Below are positions 7,378-12,812 of a stretch of DNA of 12,812 nt, piece by piece; the stretch's first letter is position 1, and every line of letters begins with the position of its first letter. Source of the DNA: GWF2-30-66 sp042576225 (GTDB lineage: Bacteria; Babelota; Babeliae; Babelales; Vermiphilaceae); the NCBI GenBank assembly GCA_042576225.1, contig JBHPCA010000038.1:1-12812 (forward strand). The letters run 5' to 3'. The position numbers and the translations under genes were made by a program. The notes below the pieces were generated by a model. The model worked only from the letters and a program-made list of their open reading frames with translations. It was not told where the DNA came from and did no database searches.

Positions 7378-7416
7378 GGTACTCCCTTAGCCTGCTAATA
7401 ATTAAAAATTCTCGTA

Positions 7417-7425
7417 ATTATACCA
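7417..7425 (-). promoter_or_regulatory. Extended -10 promoter of the LRR gene
   Basis: On the minus strand TGGTATAAT is read (TATAAT at 7422-7417 with the upstream TG of an extended -10). TTGACT lies only 13 bases upstream, too close for a normal -35. The site is 40 bases before the LRR gene's ATG and just after the stop of the 78-residue gene, suggesting separate transcription. Confidence 0.5.
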
Positions 7426-7437
7426 CGCTATTTCAAG

Positions 7438-7674
7438 TCAAGCGAGCCTATTTTCCATTTGCTCACAATAAGTTATAACTCCAGTTTTTAAAAAGTACTC
7501 CATGAGACACTCAAACTGCTCTTTCATAGATTCTGGAACAAAAAATTCAAAAATACTCTGTTTCTTGTCTATGGTCCGATCAAAAGCCATATGCTCATAA
7601 CTTCTTATAGCTCCCACTAGAAACCAACAAAGCTCCCTTTGCACCTGTGCTTGATAATACAAACAATAATTCAT
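7438..7674 (-). CDS. Hypothetical 78-residue protein
   Basis: I do not recognise this family. The product is soluble and probably helical, with tryptophan and aromatic residues in the first helix (YYQAQVQRELCWFLVGAIRS), then FDRTIDKKQSIFEFFVPESM, and a second helix ending in EQMENRL. It has four Cys and no signal peptide or transmembrane segment. The composition and absence of low-complexity sequence make it look like a real conserved domain and not a chance frame. The start is ATG; GAGGA lies about eleven bases upstream, a little far. It is transcribed divergently from the permease gene and in the same direction as the LRR gene, 60 bases away. Confidence 0.6.
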   Translation of the reverse strand: MNYCLYYQAQVQRELCWFLVGAIRSYEHMAFDRTIDKKQSIFEFFVPESMKEQFECLMEYFLKTGVITYCEQMENRLA

Positions 7675-7711
7675 TAATACACGGTCCTCACATTATCTAT
7701 TTAGTAGCTCT

Positions 7712-7739
7712 TTGAAGAAAAACACAATTATGCTAAAAT
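7712..7739 (+). promoter_or_regulatory. Candidate promoter of the permease gene
   Basis: TTGAAG (7712-7717) and TAAAAT (7734-7739) are separated by 16 bases, and TGC directly before the -10 makes it an extended -10. The start would fall about 45 bases before the permease ATG. An overlapping alternative -10, TATACT, begins at 7740. The spacer to the divergent 78-residue gene is short, so both promoters share this region. Confidence 0.45.
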
Positions 7740-7791
7740 TATACTGTAAATACTAATATTTTCAATATTTTTTACCATAATAGGGGCTATA

Positions 7792-9006
7792 ATGGCTGAG
7801 AATAATTCCAAGAAAATTGGATTAGGGACAGCGACAATTACAGGTATGAATGCAATGATCGGTGCTGGGATATTTGCTGCACCAGCAGTACTAGCTACAC
7901 ATGTGGGCCCCGCAGGGATACTCGCTTATATCTTTGTTGTAATCTCTGTATGGTTTGTCGCCCAATCACTCTCCAGAGTTGCTCAATTATTCCCCCAGGA
8001 AGGCGCTTTTTACACCTACACCAAGCAATGGGGTGGGCACACAATGGGCCTAATAGCCAACGCTTCTTATTTAATCGGTATTTTGACTGCGATGGGACTT
8101 CTGGCTAAAATGTCTGGGCAGTTTTTGCAATACTTCTTTCCTACAATGTCGGCCCACTCTTTAGGGCTTATTGCACTTGGCATTATTGTCCTGATAAACG
8201 TACTTGGTGTTTCAATGTCACAACTTGGGCAAAGAATCTTAATATGTTGCACAATATTTCCAATTTTGGCTACCATTGTAATGTGCTTAAGCAAGGCTAA
8301 CTTGAGCTTTTTAACGCCGTTTGCGCCATTTGGTTTTGGCAATGTCATAAAAGCGACAAGTGTTGTTATATTTGGTTTCTTTGGGTTTGAAAGCGCCGCA
8401 TCGCTTTTTAACGTGGTCAAAAACCCTGAACGCAACGTACCAAAAGCACTTACATATTCTATTTTACTTGTTGGCGCTTTATACATAGTATTTATAGGCT
8501 CTATAATACTTTCTACCCCACTATCATCGTTTACTGCATCAAAAACACCACTATTGCCAGATATACTCAAAATAACATTCCCAAATCACCCGTGGCTAAT
8601 CTCAATAGTAAGCATATCTATCGTGTCGGCAATATTGGGAACTATCCACTCAGTGGTCTGGGGTGCAAGCAGCTTAATGCTCTCGTTTTTTAAAAAAATA
8701 AAAGCTCCTGTAATAAAAAATTTAATAACCAAAAAAATACTAAATAAAAAAGTTTCTGTTATTCTAACGGGACTCACCATCTCAGCATCTTATCTTTTAA
8801 TCCAAAAAGATGATCTATTCTTCAACTTCGCCGCAATCTTCATAGTGTTTGCGTATGTGGCTTCTATTACAACGCTATTGTTTATAAAAGAAGAATGGAA
8901 ATCCAAGCAAAACATTAAAACTATTTTAGGCATAGTAACAGCCTCTATTATATTTGCTTTCGCCGTGCAGGGAGTAGTCGCTGAGCTTACAAAATTAACT
9001 CAATAA
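7792..9006 (+). CDS. APC superfamily amino acid permease
   Basis: This inner-membrane secondary transporter of 404 residues has eleven or twelve hydrophobic helices and no signal peptide. TM1 carries the unwound-helix signature GMNAMIGAGIFAAPA (18-32), which binds the substrate backbone in APC carriers. TM6 has FGFFGFESAASLFNVVKNPE (194-213), followed by RNVPKAL, matching the family pattern of a Gly-Phe-Glu segment before NPxRNxP. Substrate is not predictable; amino acids, or amino acid/product exchange, are usual. At 404 residues it is slightly short. An amino acid importer fits an organism relying on host metabolites. The ATG is preceded by AGGGG five bases upstream. It has no terminator before the next gene, whose promoter starts at the base after its stop codon. 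Confidence 0.92.
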   Translation: MAENNSKKIGLGTATITGMNAMIGAGIFAAPAVLATHVGPAGILAYIFVVISVWFVAQSLSRVAQLFPQEGAFYTYTKQWGGHTMGLIANASYLIGILTAMGLLAKMSGQFLQYFFPTMSAHSLGLIALGIIVLINVLGVSMSQLGQRILICCTIFPILATIVMCLSKANLSFLTPFAPFGFGNVIKATSVVIFGFFGFESAASLFNVVKNPERNVPKALTYSILLVGALYIVFIGSIILSTPLSSFTASKTPLLPDILKITFPNHPWLISIVSISIVSAILGTIHSVVWGASSLMLSFFKKIKAPVIKNLITKKILNKKVSVILTGLTISASYLLIQKDDLFFNFAAIFIVFAYVASITTLLFIKEEWKSKQNIKTILGIVTASIIFAFAVQGVVAELTKLTQ

Positions 9007-9036
9007 TTGACGACCTAATTACATTAATGCTATAAA
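9007..9036 (+). promoter_or_regulatory. Strong promoter of the cysteine-rich outer membrane protein
   Basis: TTGACG (9007-9012) and TATAAA (9031-9036) are 18 bases apart, with TGC directly before the -10 (extended -10). This is the best match to the sigma70 consensus in the window. The gene's start has a long purine Shine-Dalgarno stretch (AAGGAAGAGAGG, ending at the ATG). Together they suggest high expression. Confidence 0.6.
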
Positions 9037-9075
9037 GTATCCTAGACGATTAAAATTTTAAGAAAGGAAGAGAGG

Positions 9076-10644
9076 ATGCTTCAAAATATAAAAAAAAGTT
9101 TATTATTTATTATTTTGTTGGCAAATGTAGCAAATTATCTTCATGCTTTTACAACCAATGGCATATTTGGCGTCGATCCATATCCAATGTACTCTACTGC
9201 AGATCCACATGAATTTTTATACCGAAAACATAGACAGTGGCTCAAAGGACTCGCTGAAAAAGATGTAACTGAACGCTTAAGATTTGCAATATCTCCCTTT
9301 TGCCAATTTGCAGACAGAGGTAGAAACATACACAATGATGAAGAATATCTCGGAGATTTGGGCGGCCGATGGAATATGATTGCCCTACTATTTGGCCCAA
9401 CACCACAAGGCAAATCTTTACCACCGTCACTGGAGACTGCCAAAGATAATCTTTTTGGTTTTAACGTTGGGACAATTAGCGACCCACAATTATATGTTGA
9501 TCCGGAAAAACAGTTTGGATTTTTCTCTGTTCCTCTAAAATATAAAAAATATGGCGTTCGATTTGAATTTGAAGTAAGACTCGCAGGAGACGTAGGCCTT
9601 TGTGTACAACTTGGATACGCCTGCATCTGCCAAAGATTAGAAGATGTTTGTCGAAGATATGATATTTGCGCTGGCGTTTCATGTATATCCGAAGGAACTT
9701 GCAAAAGCAAAGAGATCGAAAATAAAGAACTGGAAAATCTAGAAAATGCCACGAAAGGTAATGCTGAGACTTGTGACACTACTAAAAATTGCGCCCACAA
9801 AATCTATAACCTACCCATAAATCTCACAAATTGCACCCCCACCAAAACACAAATGCCTGTTGCGCCAATACCATCCGGTGCACACTCAATATCAAAAGAT
9901 GATGTACAATACTACTTGATGAACCAATTATGCACCATAGCATATGAACTGGGCCTGGATATTTGCAATTTCAATAAAGGCTCAATTGAAGATGTCAGGT
10001 TTAATTTTTGGTGGCGACATGCCATTGAGGTAAACGAAGACCGAGGAGACAGCTGGGAACACTTCTTACTTATACCCTTTTTAGAAGCATGCTTTACCGC
10101 AGGAGTCGCAGACTGTAGAGATACCTCTAAAATGTTCTCACTACCCTTTGGCAATAACGGACATAATGCAATCGGCTTCAAAGGTGGGCTATTAATTGAT
10201 TTTACCAAAACAGTAGAGCTGGGCTTTGAAGCAGGCCTTACCCACTTCTTTTCTAAATCATTCTCATGCTATAGAGTCCCAAACAGCATTTGTCAAAGTG
10301 GGATATACCCATTTACCACAGCGGTTAAAGTCTGTCCTGGCCTCAACTGCTTTGGTGGCTTAAAATTGGCTACTTACCATTTCTTGGGCAAACTATCGAC
10401 CTACTTCCAATATGTCATAGTAACGCATAAAGATGACCATATATCCCTTTGCAAGCCAGATCCTGCATTTGCGCCATGCCTACTGGAGAAAAAATCATGC
10501 TGGACCAGACAGTTGGCCAATATAGGATTCAATTACGATATCTCGCCAAATGTATCCCTGGGCTTATTATGGCAGGCTCCATTATCTGAAAAACGAGCCT
10601 ACAAGAGCTCTACGGTCATGTTTAGCCTGAATGCAACTTATTAG
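9076..10644 (+). CDS. Cysteine-rich predicted outer membrane beta-barrel protein
   Basis: The 522-residue product has a signal peptide (LQNIKKS, then LLFIILLANVANYLHA, cut after Ala24). The second half alternates polar and hydrophobic residues in strand-length blocks, such as FNFWWRHAIEV, GGLLIDFTKTVELGFEAGLTHFF and GFNYDISPNVSLGLLWQA. It ends in VMFSLNATY with a terminal aromatic residue, as in outer-membrane barrels. It has 22 Cys (4 percent), seven of them between residues 176 and 209 and three more by 253, so extensive disulfides outside the cytoplasm are likely. I cannot assign it to a named porin family. Its design recalls the disulfide-linked major outer-membrane proteins of Chlamydiae, but I see no sequence match. 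A strong promoter and ribosome binding site suggest an abundant envelope protein. The function, porin or structural, is unknown. Confidence 0.7.
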   Translation: MLQNIKKSLLFIILLANVANYLHAFTTNGIFGVDPYPMYSTADPHEFLYRKHRQWLKGLAEKDVTERLRFAISPFCQFADRGRNIHNDEEYLGDLGGRWNMIALLFGPTPQGKSLPPSLETAKDNLFGFNVGTISDPQLYVDPEKQFGFFSVPLKYKKYGVRFEFEVRLAGDVGLCVQLGYACICQRLEDVCRRYDICAGVSCISEGTCKSKEIENKELENLENATKGNAETCDTTKNCAHKIYNLPINLTNCTPTKTQMPVAPIPSGAHSISKDDVQYYLMNQLCTIAYELGLDICNFNKGSIEDVRFNFWWRHAIEVNEDRGDSWEHFLLIPFLEACFTAGVADCRDTSKMFSLPFGNNGHNAIGFKGGLLIDFTKTVELGFEAGLTHFFSKSFSCYRVPNSICQSGIYPFTTAVKVCPGLNCFGGLKLATYHFLGKLSTYFQYVIVTHKDDHISLCKPDPAFAPCLLEKKSCWTRQLANIGFNYDISPNVSLGLLWQAPLSEKRAYKSSTVMFSLNATY

Positions 10645-10717
10645 AGGGGCAATAGGAAGATATAGAGGGCAATTTTCAATTTGCATCGAAAAATATGGCA
10701 TAATATGGACAAAAAGC

Positions 10718-10746
10718 TTCAAATAGTTTAAAATATTTGCTATAAT
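10718..10746 (+). promoter_or_regulatory. Promoter of rpsU
   Basis: TTCAAA (10718-10723) and a perfect TATAAT (10741-10746) are 17 bases apart, with TGC at 10738-10740 making an extended -10. The leader would be about 60 bases. The upstream part of the gap, 10645-10717, has only a short direct repeat, GAGGGGCAAT/GAGGGCAAT. Confidence 0.55.
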
Positions 10747-10812
10747 GGCTATTGTAAGATATTAGATATTTTAGAACTTTATGTTTATTTTTGAGGAAGG
10801 TGAAACTAAAGC

Positions 10813-11040
10813 ATGTCAAAAAAAAGTAGATCAAACATCGAGATACAAGTTACGACTAATCTTGATAAAGCTTTAAAACAGTTAAAAAAGAAGATAGAGC
10901 GCGAAGGCGTGGTCAGAGACATGAAACGTCTTGTCTATTTTGAACCACCAACGCAAAAACGAAGAAAGCGTTTAATGCGTGCCATCAAACAAAATCTTAT
11001 GCGTATGGCAACGCAAGGTCTTTTGAAGCCTAGAAAGTAA
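10813..11040 (+). CDS. rpsU: 30S ribosomal protein S21
   Basis: This 75-residue, very basic protein binds the small subunit near the 3' end of 16S rRNA and helps initiation. Recognisable family features are IEIQVTTNLDKALKQLKKKIEREGVVRDMKRLVYFEPPTQKRRKR over residues 9-53, with the REG and FE(K/P)PxxKRRR-like stretch. The length is typical. GAGGAAGGTG ends about ten bases before the ATG. It is followed 82 bases later by rbfA, another 30S factor, so the pair could be co-transcribed; no terminator lies between them. S21 more often neighbours dnaG, rpoD or yqeY, so this position is less usual. Confidence 0.96.
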   Translation: MSKKSRSNIEIQVTTNLDKALKQLKKKIEREGVVRDMKRLVYFEPPTQKRRKRLMRAIKQNLMRMATQGLLKPRK

Positions 11041-11061
11041 TCTTATTTTTTCTTAATTAAC

Positions 11062-11088
11062 TATAATTAATATAATTTATATAATTAA
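11062..11088 (+). repeat. Three tandem 9-base repeats, each with TATAAT
   Basis: TATAATTAA, TATAATTTA and TATAATTAA lie head to tail with an exact 9-base period, placing perfect -10 hexamers at 11062, 11071 and 11080. No good -35 is visible at the right distance. The repeats lie 35 bases before rbfA. Confidence 0.7.
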
Positions 11089-11101
11089 GTTATGTATAAC
11101 T
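11088..11101. promoter_or_regulatory. Operator-like palindrome before rbfA
   Basis: AGTTAT and ATAACT form 6-base inverted arms around GT. It follows the TATAAT repeats directly and overlaps the likely transcription start region, where a repressor could bind. No regulator is encoded nearby. Confidence 0.3.
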
Positions 11102-11122
11102 AAGTCAGAGTTAAGTTGAGTA

Positions 11123-11560
11123 ATGGTAGAAAATAAAATAAGCACGTTAAAACGTGCCCAGAAAGAATCCTTAATTAGAAAAGAGCTATCAAAACTTTTC
11201 CTTGAAGTTAAGCTTAGTAATCCAAATTTTGACAACATCTACATAAGCAACGTAAAATTGTCTTCTGATAAAAGCACTGCTTTTGTATGTTTTTACACCG
11301 ATGAAGGAGAGGATTACTTTAACGAAAAGCTAAAGCTTTTAATTTTGTACAAACCTTCTATGCGAAAAGCCTTATCTAAAATACTCGAATCACGATACAC
11401 CCCTCAAATTATTTTCAAGTATGACAAGGGAATGGAAAAACAAGGTAAGATCGAGCGCCTACTGGATAAAATAAAAGAACAGGATAGTTTAGGTAGTGAT
11501 ATAGAGGGAAATGAAGAAGAAAACAGCCTAGATGATCAAGATTTGCAGCAAGATATTTAA
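11123..11560 (+). CDS. rbfA: Ribosome-binding factor A
   Basis: RbfA is a cytosolic KH-like factor that binds the maturing 30S subunit and helps 16S rRNA processing, notably in the cold. The 145-residue product follows the family order: an N-terminal helix with RAQKESLIRKELSKLFL, a strand FDNIYISNVKLSSDKSTAFVCFYT (36-59), a helix with KPSMRKALSKILESR (77-91), then YTPQIIFKYDKGMEKQGKIERLLDKI, which matches the usual PELxFxxDxSxExxxxIxxLL segment. Residues 120-145 are an acidic tail rich in Asp, Glu and Gln. In many bacteria it lies after infB; here it follows rpsU. The ribosome binding site is weak (TTGAG just before TAATG), and the coding start holds a hairpin. Confidence 0.85.
   Translation: MVENKISTLKRAQKESLIRKELSKLFLEVKLSNPNFDNIYISNVKLSSDKSTAFVCFYTDEGEDYFNEKLKLLILYKPSMRKALSKILESRYTPQIIFKYDKGMEKQGKIERLLDKIKEQDSLGSDIEGNEEENSLDDQDLQQDI
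11142..11157 (+). other. Perfect hairpin in the rbfA start region
   Basis: GCACGT (11142-11147) and ACGTGC (11152-11157) form a 6-bp stem with loop TAAA, about 20 bases inside the coding sequence. It could slow translation initiation on a message with a weak Shine-Dalgarno site. It may be chance. Confidence 0.3.
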
Positions 11561-11614
11561 AAAAGTCGCGAATTTGATAGTCAACTAATATCAAGAAATG
11601 GTCGTGAAGAATAT

Positions 11615-11635
11615 AAAAGACGGCTCCCAGCCGTC
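11615..11635 (-). terminator. Terminator in the left arm of repeat copy B
   Basis: Read on the minus strand, GACGGCT-GGG-AGCCGTC is a perfect 7-bp hairpin followed by TTTT. It is identical to the terminator of copy A. It would stop transcripts leaving the element leftward, toward rbfA. Confidence 0.55.
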
Positions 11636-11741
11636 GTCCCTGAGCTTGACGAAGGGTTTATATTAAAAACTTATTTCTTCTAAAATAGATTGCCCTCCCA
11701 ACAATATTACAAACCAACCCAGTATTTTGGAATAGCTTTTA

Positions 11742-11769
11742 TTGAAATTTAACGTAAACGGTGTATAAT
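11742..11769 (+). promoter_or_regulatory. Promoter-like motif inside repeat copy B
   Basis: TTGAAA (11742-11747) and a perfect TATAAT (11764-11769) are 16 bases apart, at the position matching the motif in copy A. It points toward the prepilin peptidase gene, but a terminator-like hairpin lies between. Confidence 0.4.
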
Positions 11770-11853
11770 AAACTTGTAGCTTAATTGAAGGTTTTTTGTA
11801 TCTTTTTGCAGAAATAAACAAACTTTTAATATAAACCCTTCGTCAAGCTCAGG

Positions 11854-11877
11854 GACGACGGTCGGAAGTCGTCTTTT
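11854..11877 (+). terminator. Terminator in the right arm of repeat copy B
   Basis: GACGAC (11854-11859) pairs with GTCGTC (11868-11873) around an 8-base loop, followed by TTTT at 11874-11877. It is weaker than the copy A hairpin because the loop side has diverged. Confidence 0.5.
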
Positions 11878-11968
11878 ATATTTTTCACGACCATTAGTTA
11901 AACTTTCAATTCAAGCTTTTGAATTTTTGAATTAACATCAAAACAAGATACTTAAATAAAAAGTAAAA

Positions 11969-12751
11969 ATGACTATAAAAATTTTAGAATTATTATTTTT
12001 GGCCCCACTTTTTTTATGCTGGGGATCATTCTTGAATATGCTTGCTCACAGATTAATAAACACAAAGAAATTCTGGGCAAAAAGATCGTTTTGTCCCAAA
12101 TGCAAAAAAGCTATACCCTGGTATGACAATATCCCATTACTCTCATGGATTATGCTTAAAGCAAAATGCCGGCACTGCAAACAAACTATCTCAGCTTTAT
12201 ATCCATTTATAGAACTTTTCACAGCTACAACAATGCTCGCTCTTTATTACCAGTTACAACACACTTATAATCTCATATACTTCCCCGCTTATTTTATCTT
12301 CTTTTCAGCACTTATTATCACAATAAGAACTGACATAGAGTTTATGCTTATTTCCCGCTTTGCAACTATATTTTTGATCCCACTTGGATTTTTATTTAGT
12401 TTCTTAGGGTTACTGCCCATAAATTTATTAAGCAGCCTGCTTGGGGCATTATTGGGTTATGGATTCTTATTTGGGGTTTCCAAAATTTTTAAATATCTTA
12501 CTGGCAAACAGGGGATTGGCCAAGGAGATTTAGAACTTCTGGCATTTATAGGTTCATTTTTGGGAATTATTGGATGCTGGATAAGTTTATTCTTGGGCTC
12601 AATTATTGGCTCCCTCTTTGGCATAATTTACATTGCGATCACCAAAAAATCAAAAGCTGTTAAGATGCCCTTCGGCCACTTTTTATCTATCGGCGCAATC
12701 TTATTTGTATTATTTGGTAAATACTTAAGTTATCTGGTTCTAGGTATATAA
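11969..12751 (+). CDS. Type IV prepilin peptidase (A24 family)
   Basis: This inner-membrane aspartic peptidase of the PilD/GspO/ComC type cuts the leader from type IV pilins and pseudopilins and often methylates the new N-terminus. The 260-residue product has the N-terminal domain with two zinc-type pairs, CPKC (42-45) and CRHC (67-70), after GSFLNMLAHRL. The two catalytic aspartates are D122 (in IRTDIEFMLISR) and D187 (in GIGQGDLELLAFIGSFLG). Both are near the positions known in TcpJ. PFGHFLSIGA (234-243) is the usual C-terminal element. About eight membrane segments are visible. The ATG has no real Shine-Dalgarno site (AAGTAAAA upstream). No pilin or secretion gene is near, so it works with components encoded elsewhere. 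An IS-like end begins ten bases after its stop. Confidence 0.93.
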   Translation: MTIKILELLFLAPLFLCWGSFLNMLAHRLINTKKFWAKRSFCPKCKKAIPWYDNIPLLSWIMLKAKCRHCKQTISALYPFIELFTATTMLALYYQLQHTYNLIYFPAYFIFFSALIITIRTDIEFMLISRFATIFLIPLGFLFSFLGLLPINLLSSLLGALLGYGFLFGVSKIFKYLTGKQGIGQGDLELLAFIGSFLGIIGCWISLFLGSIIGSLFGIIYIAITKKSKAVKMPFGHFLSIGAILFVLFGKYLSYLVLGI

Positions 12752-12761
12752 TTATTTCTTA

Positions 12762-12812
12762 GAGCTTATCCGAAAATTAATAAACCACGAAAGAATAACT
12801 CAAAAAAAGATT
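12762..12812 (-). mobile_element. Putative IS end (second, inverted copy)
   Basis: This is the inverted partner of bases 1-54 and begins with GAGCTTATCCGAAAATTAA, preceded by a TTA triplet at 12759-12761. On the minus strand the frame SFFELFFRGLLIFG ends in a TAA stop at 12768-12766, corresponding to the left copy (10 of 14 residues equal). The element continues beyond the window. Confidence 0.5.

Larger units (their letters stand above)
11597..11895. repeat. Foldback (MITE-like) repeat, copy B
   Basis: This is the more complete copy. Outer inverted arms run from AATGGTCGTGAA (11597) and its complement TTCACGACCATT (ending 11895) inward for about 70 bases with only a few mismatches, to TTTATATTAAAA and its complement. 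The arms carry the same GC-rich core CCCTGAGCTTGACGAAGGG as copy A. The centre, about 11670-11825, is AT-rich, non-coding and partly similar to that of copy A. No transposase is present and no clear target duplication is seen. It fills most of the 408-base gap between rbfA and the peptidase gene; the rest of the gap (11896-11968) shows nothing more. Confidence 0.82.

Noticed and set aside
8067..8570. Open frame of 167 codons on the minus strand inside the permease gene
   Set aside because: It is antisense to a well-supported membrane protein, has no domain-like composition, and its openness follows from the codon use of the real gene.
9141..9800. Open frame of 219 codons on the minus strand inside the cysteine-rich barrel gene
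   Set aside because: It is antisense to a gene with signal peptide, ribosome binding site and promoter; the serine- and proline-rich product looks like a mirror translation.
1..12812. The whole window as a composite transposon bounded by two IS copies
   Set aside because: The interior holds core genes (gltX, rpsU, rbfA, an Omp85 gene, a tRNA), and the flanking triplets do not suggest a joint insertion. Independent IS copies at contig ends explain it better.

Overview
The window looks like an AT-rich bacterial chromosome segment from a diderm (Gram-negative-type) lineage with a host-associated lifestyle. An Omp85 outer-membrane assembly protein, a cysteine-rich predicted beta-barrel protein and a prepilin peptidase indicate an outer membrane. 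A secreted, irregular leucine-rich-repeat protein resembles the eukaryote-like proteins of intracellular bacteria. The combination (low GC, small gene set, F-box/LRR-like secreted protein, unfamiliar outer-membrane proteins) fits the Dependentiae (TM6) best, but that assignment is inference from style and not proven by a marker gene here.

Layout. Bases 1-54 and 12762-12812 are inverted copies of one repeat that looks like the 3' end of an IS element running off both ends. This is the pattern expected of a contig that broke at repeated IS copies. The left copy adjoins an orphan 3' gene fragment (to 221), which meets an Omp85/BamA-type gene (218-3337, minus) tail to tail. Next come a tRNA-Glu(CTC) with a promoter and a terminator, an acylphosphatase-fold gene lacking both catalytic residues (3623-3901, minus), and gltX (4156-5607). 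A foldback repeat (copy A, 5671-5880) separates gltX from the convergent LRR protein gene (5929-7377, minus). A 78-residue orphan (7438-7674, minus) diverges from an APC-family permease (7792-9006). A strong-looking promoter then precedes the cysteine-rich outer-membrane protein (9076-10644). Ribosomal protein S21 (rpsU) and ribosome-binding factor A (rbfA) follow. Copy B of the foldback repeat (11597-11895) lies before a type IV prepilin peptidase gene (11969-12751).

How the genes relate. There is no single pathway. Translation functions (tRNA-Glu, gltX, rpsU, rbfA) are mixed with envelope functions (Omp85, permease, cysteine-rich barrel, prepilin peptidase). Most genes seem to be transcribed singly from their own promoters, often of the extended -10 type (TGnTATAAT-like). 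The two foldback repeats supply terminators, and each carries an internal promoter-like motif.

No CRISPR array, toxin-antitoxin pair, phage module or defence system is visible. The least explained items are the cysteine-rich barrel, the secreted LRR protein, the repeat family with its promoter-terminator cassette, and the catalytically dead acylphosphatase-like protein.
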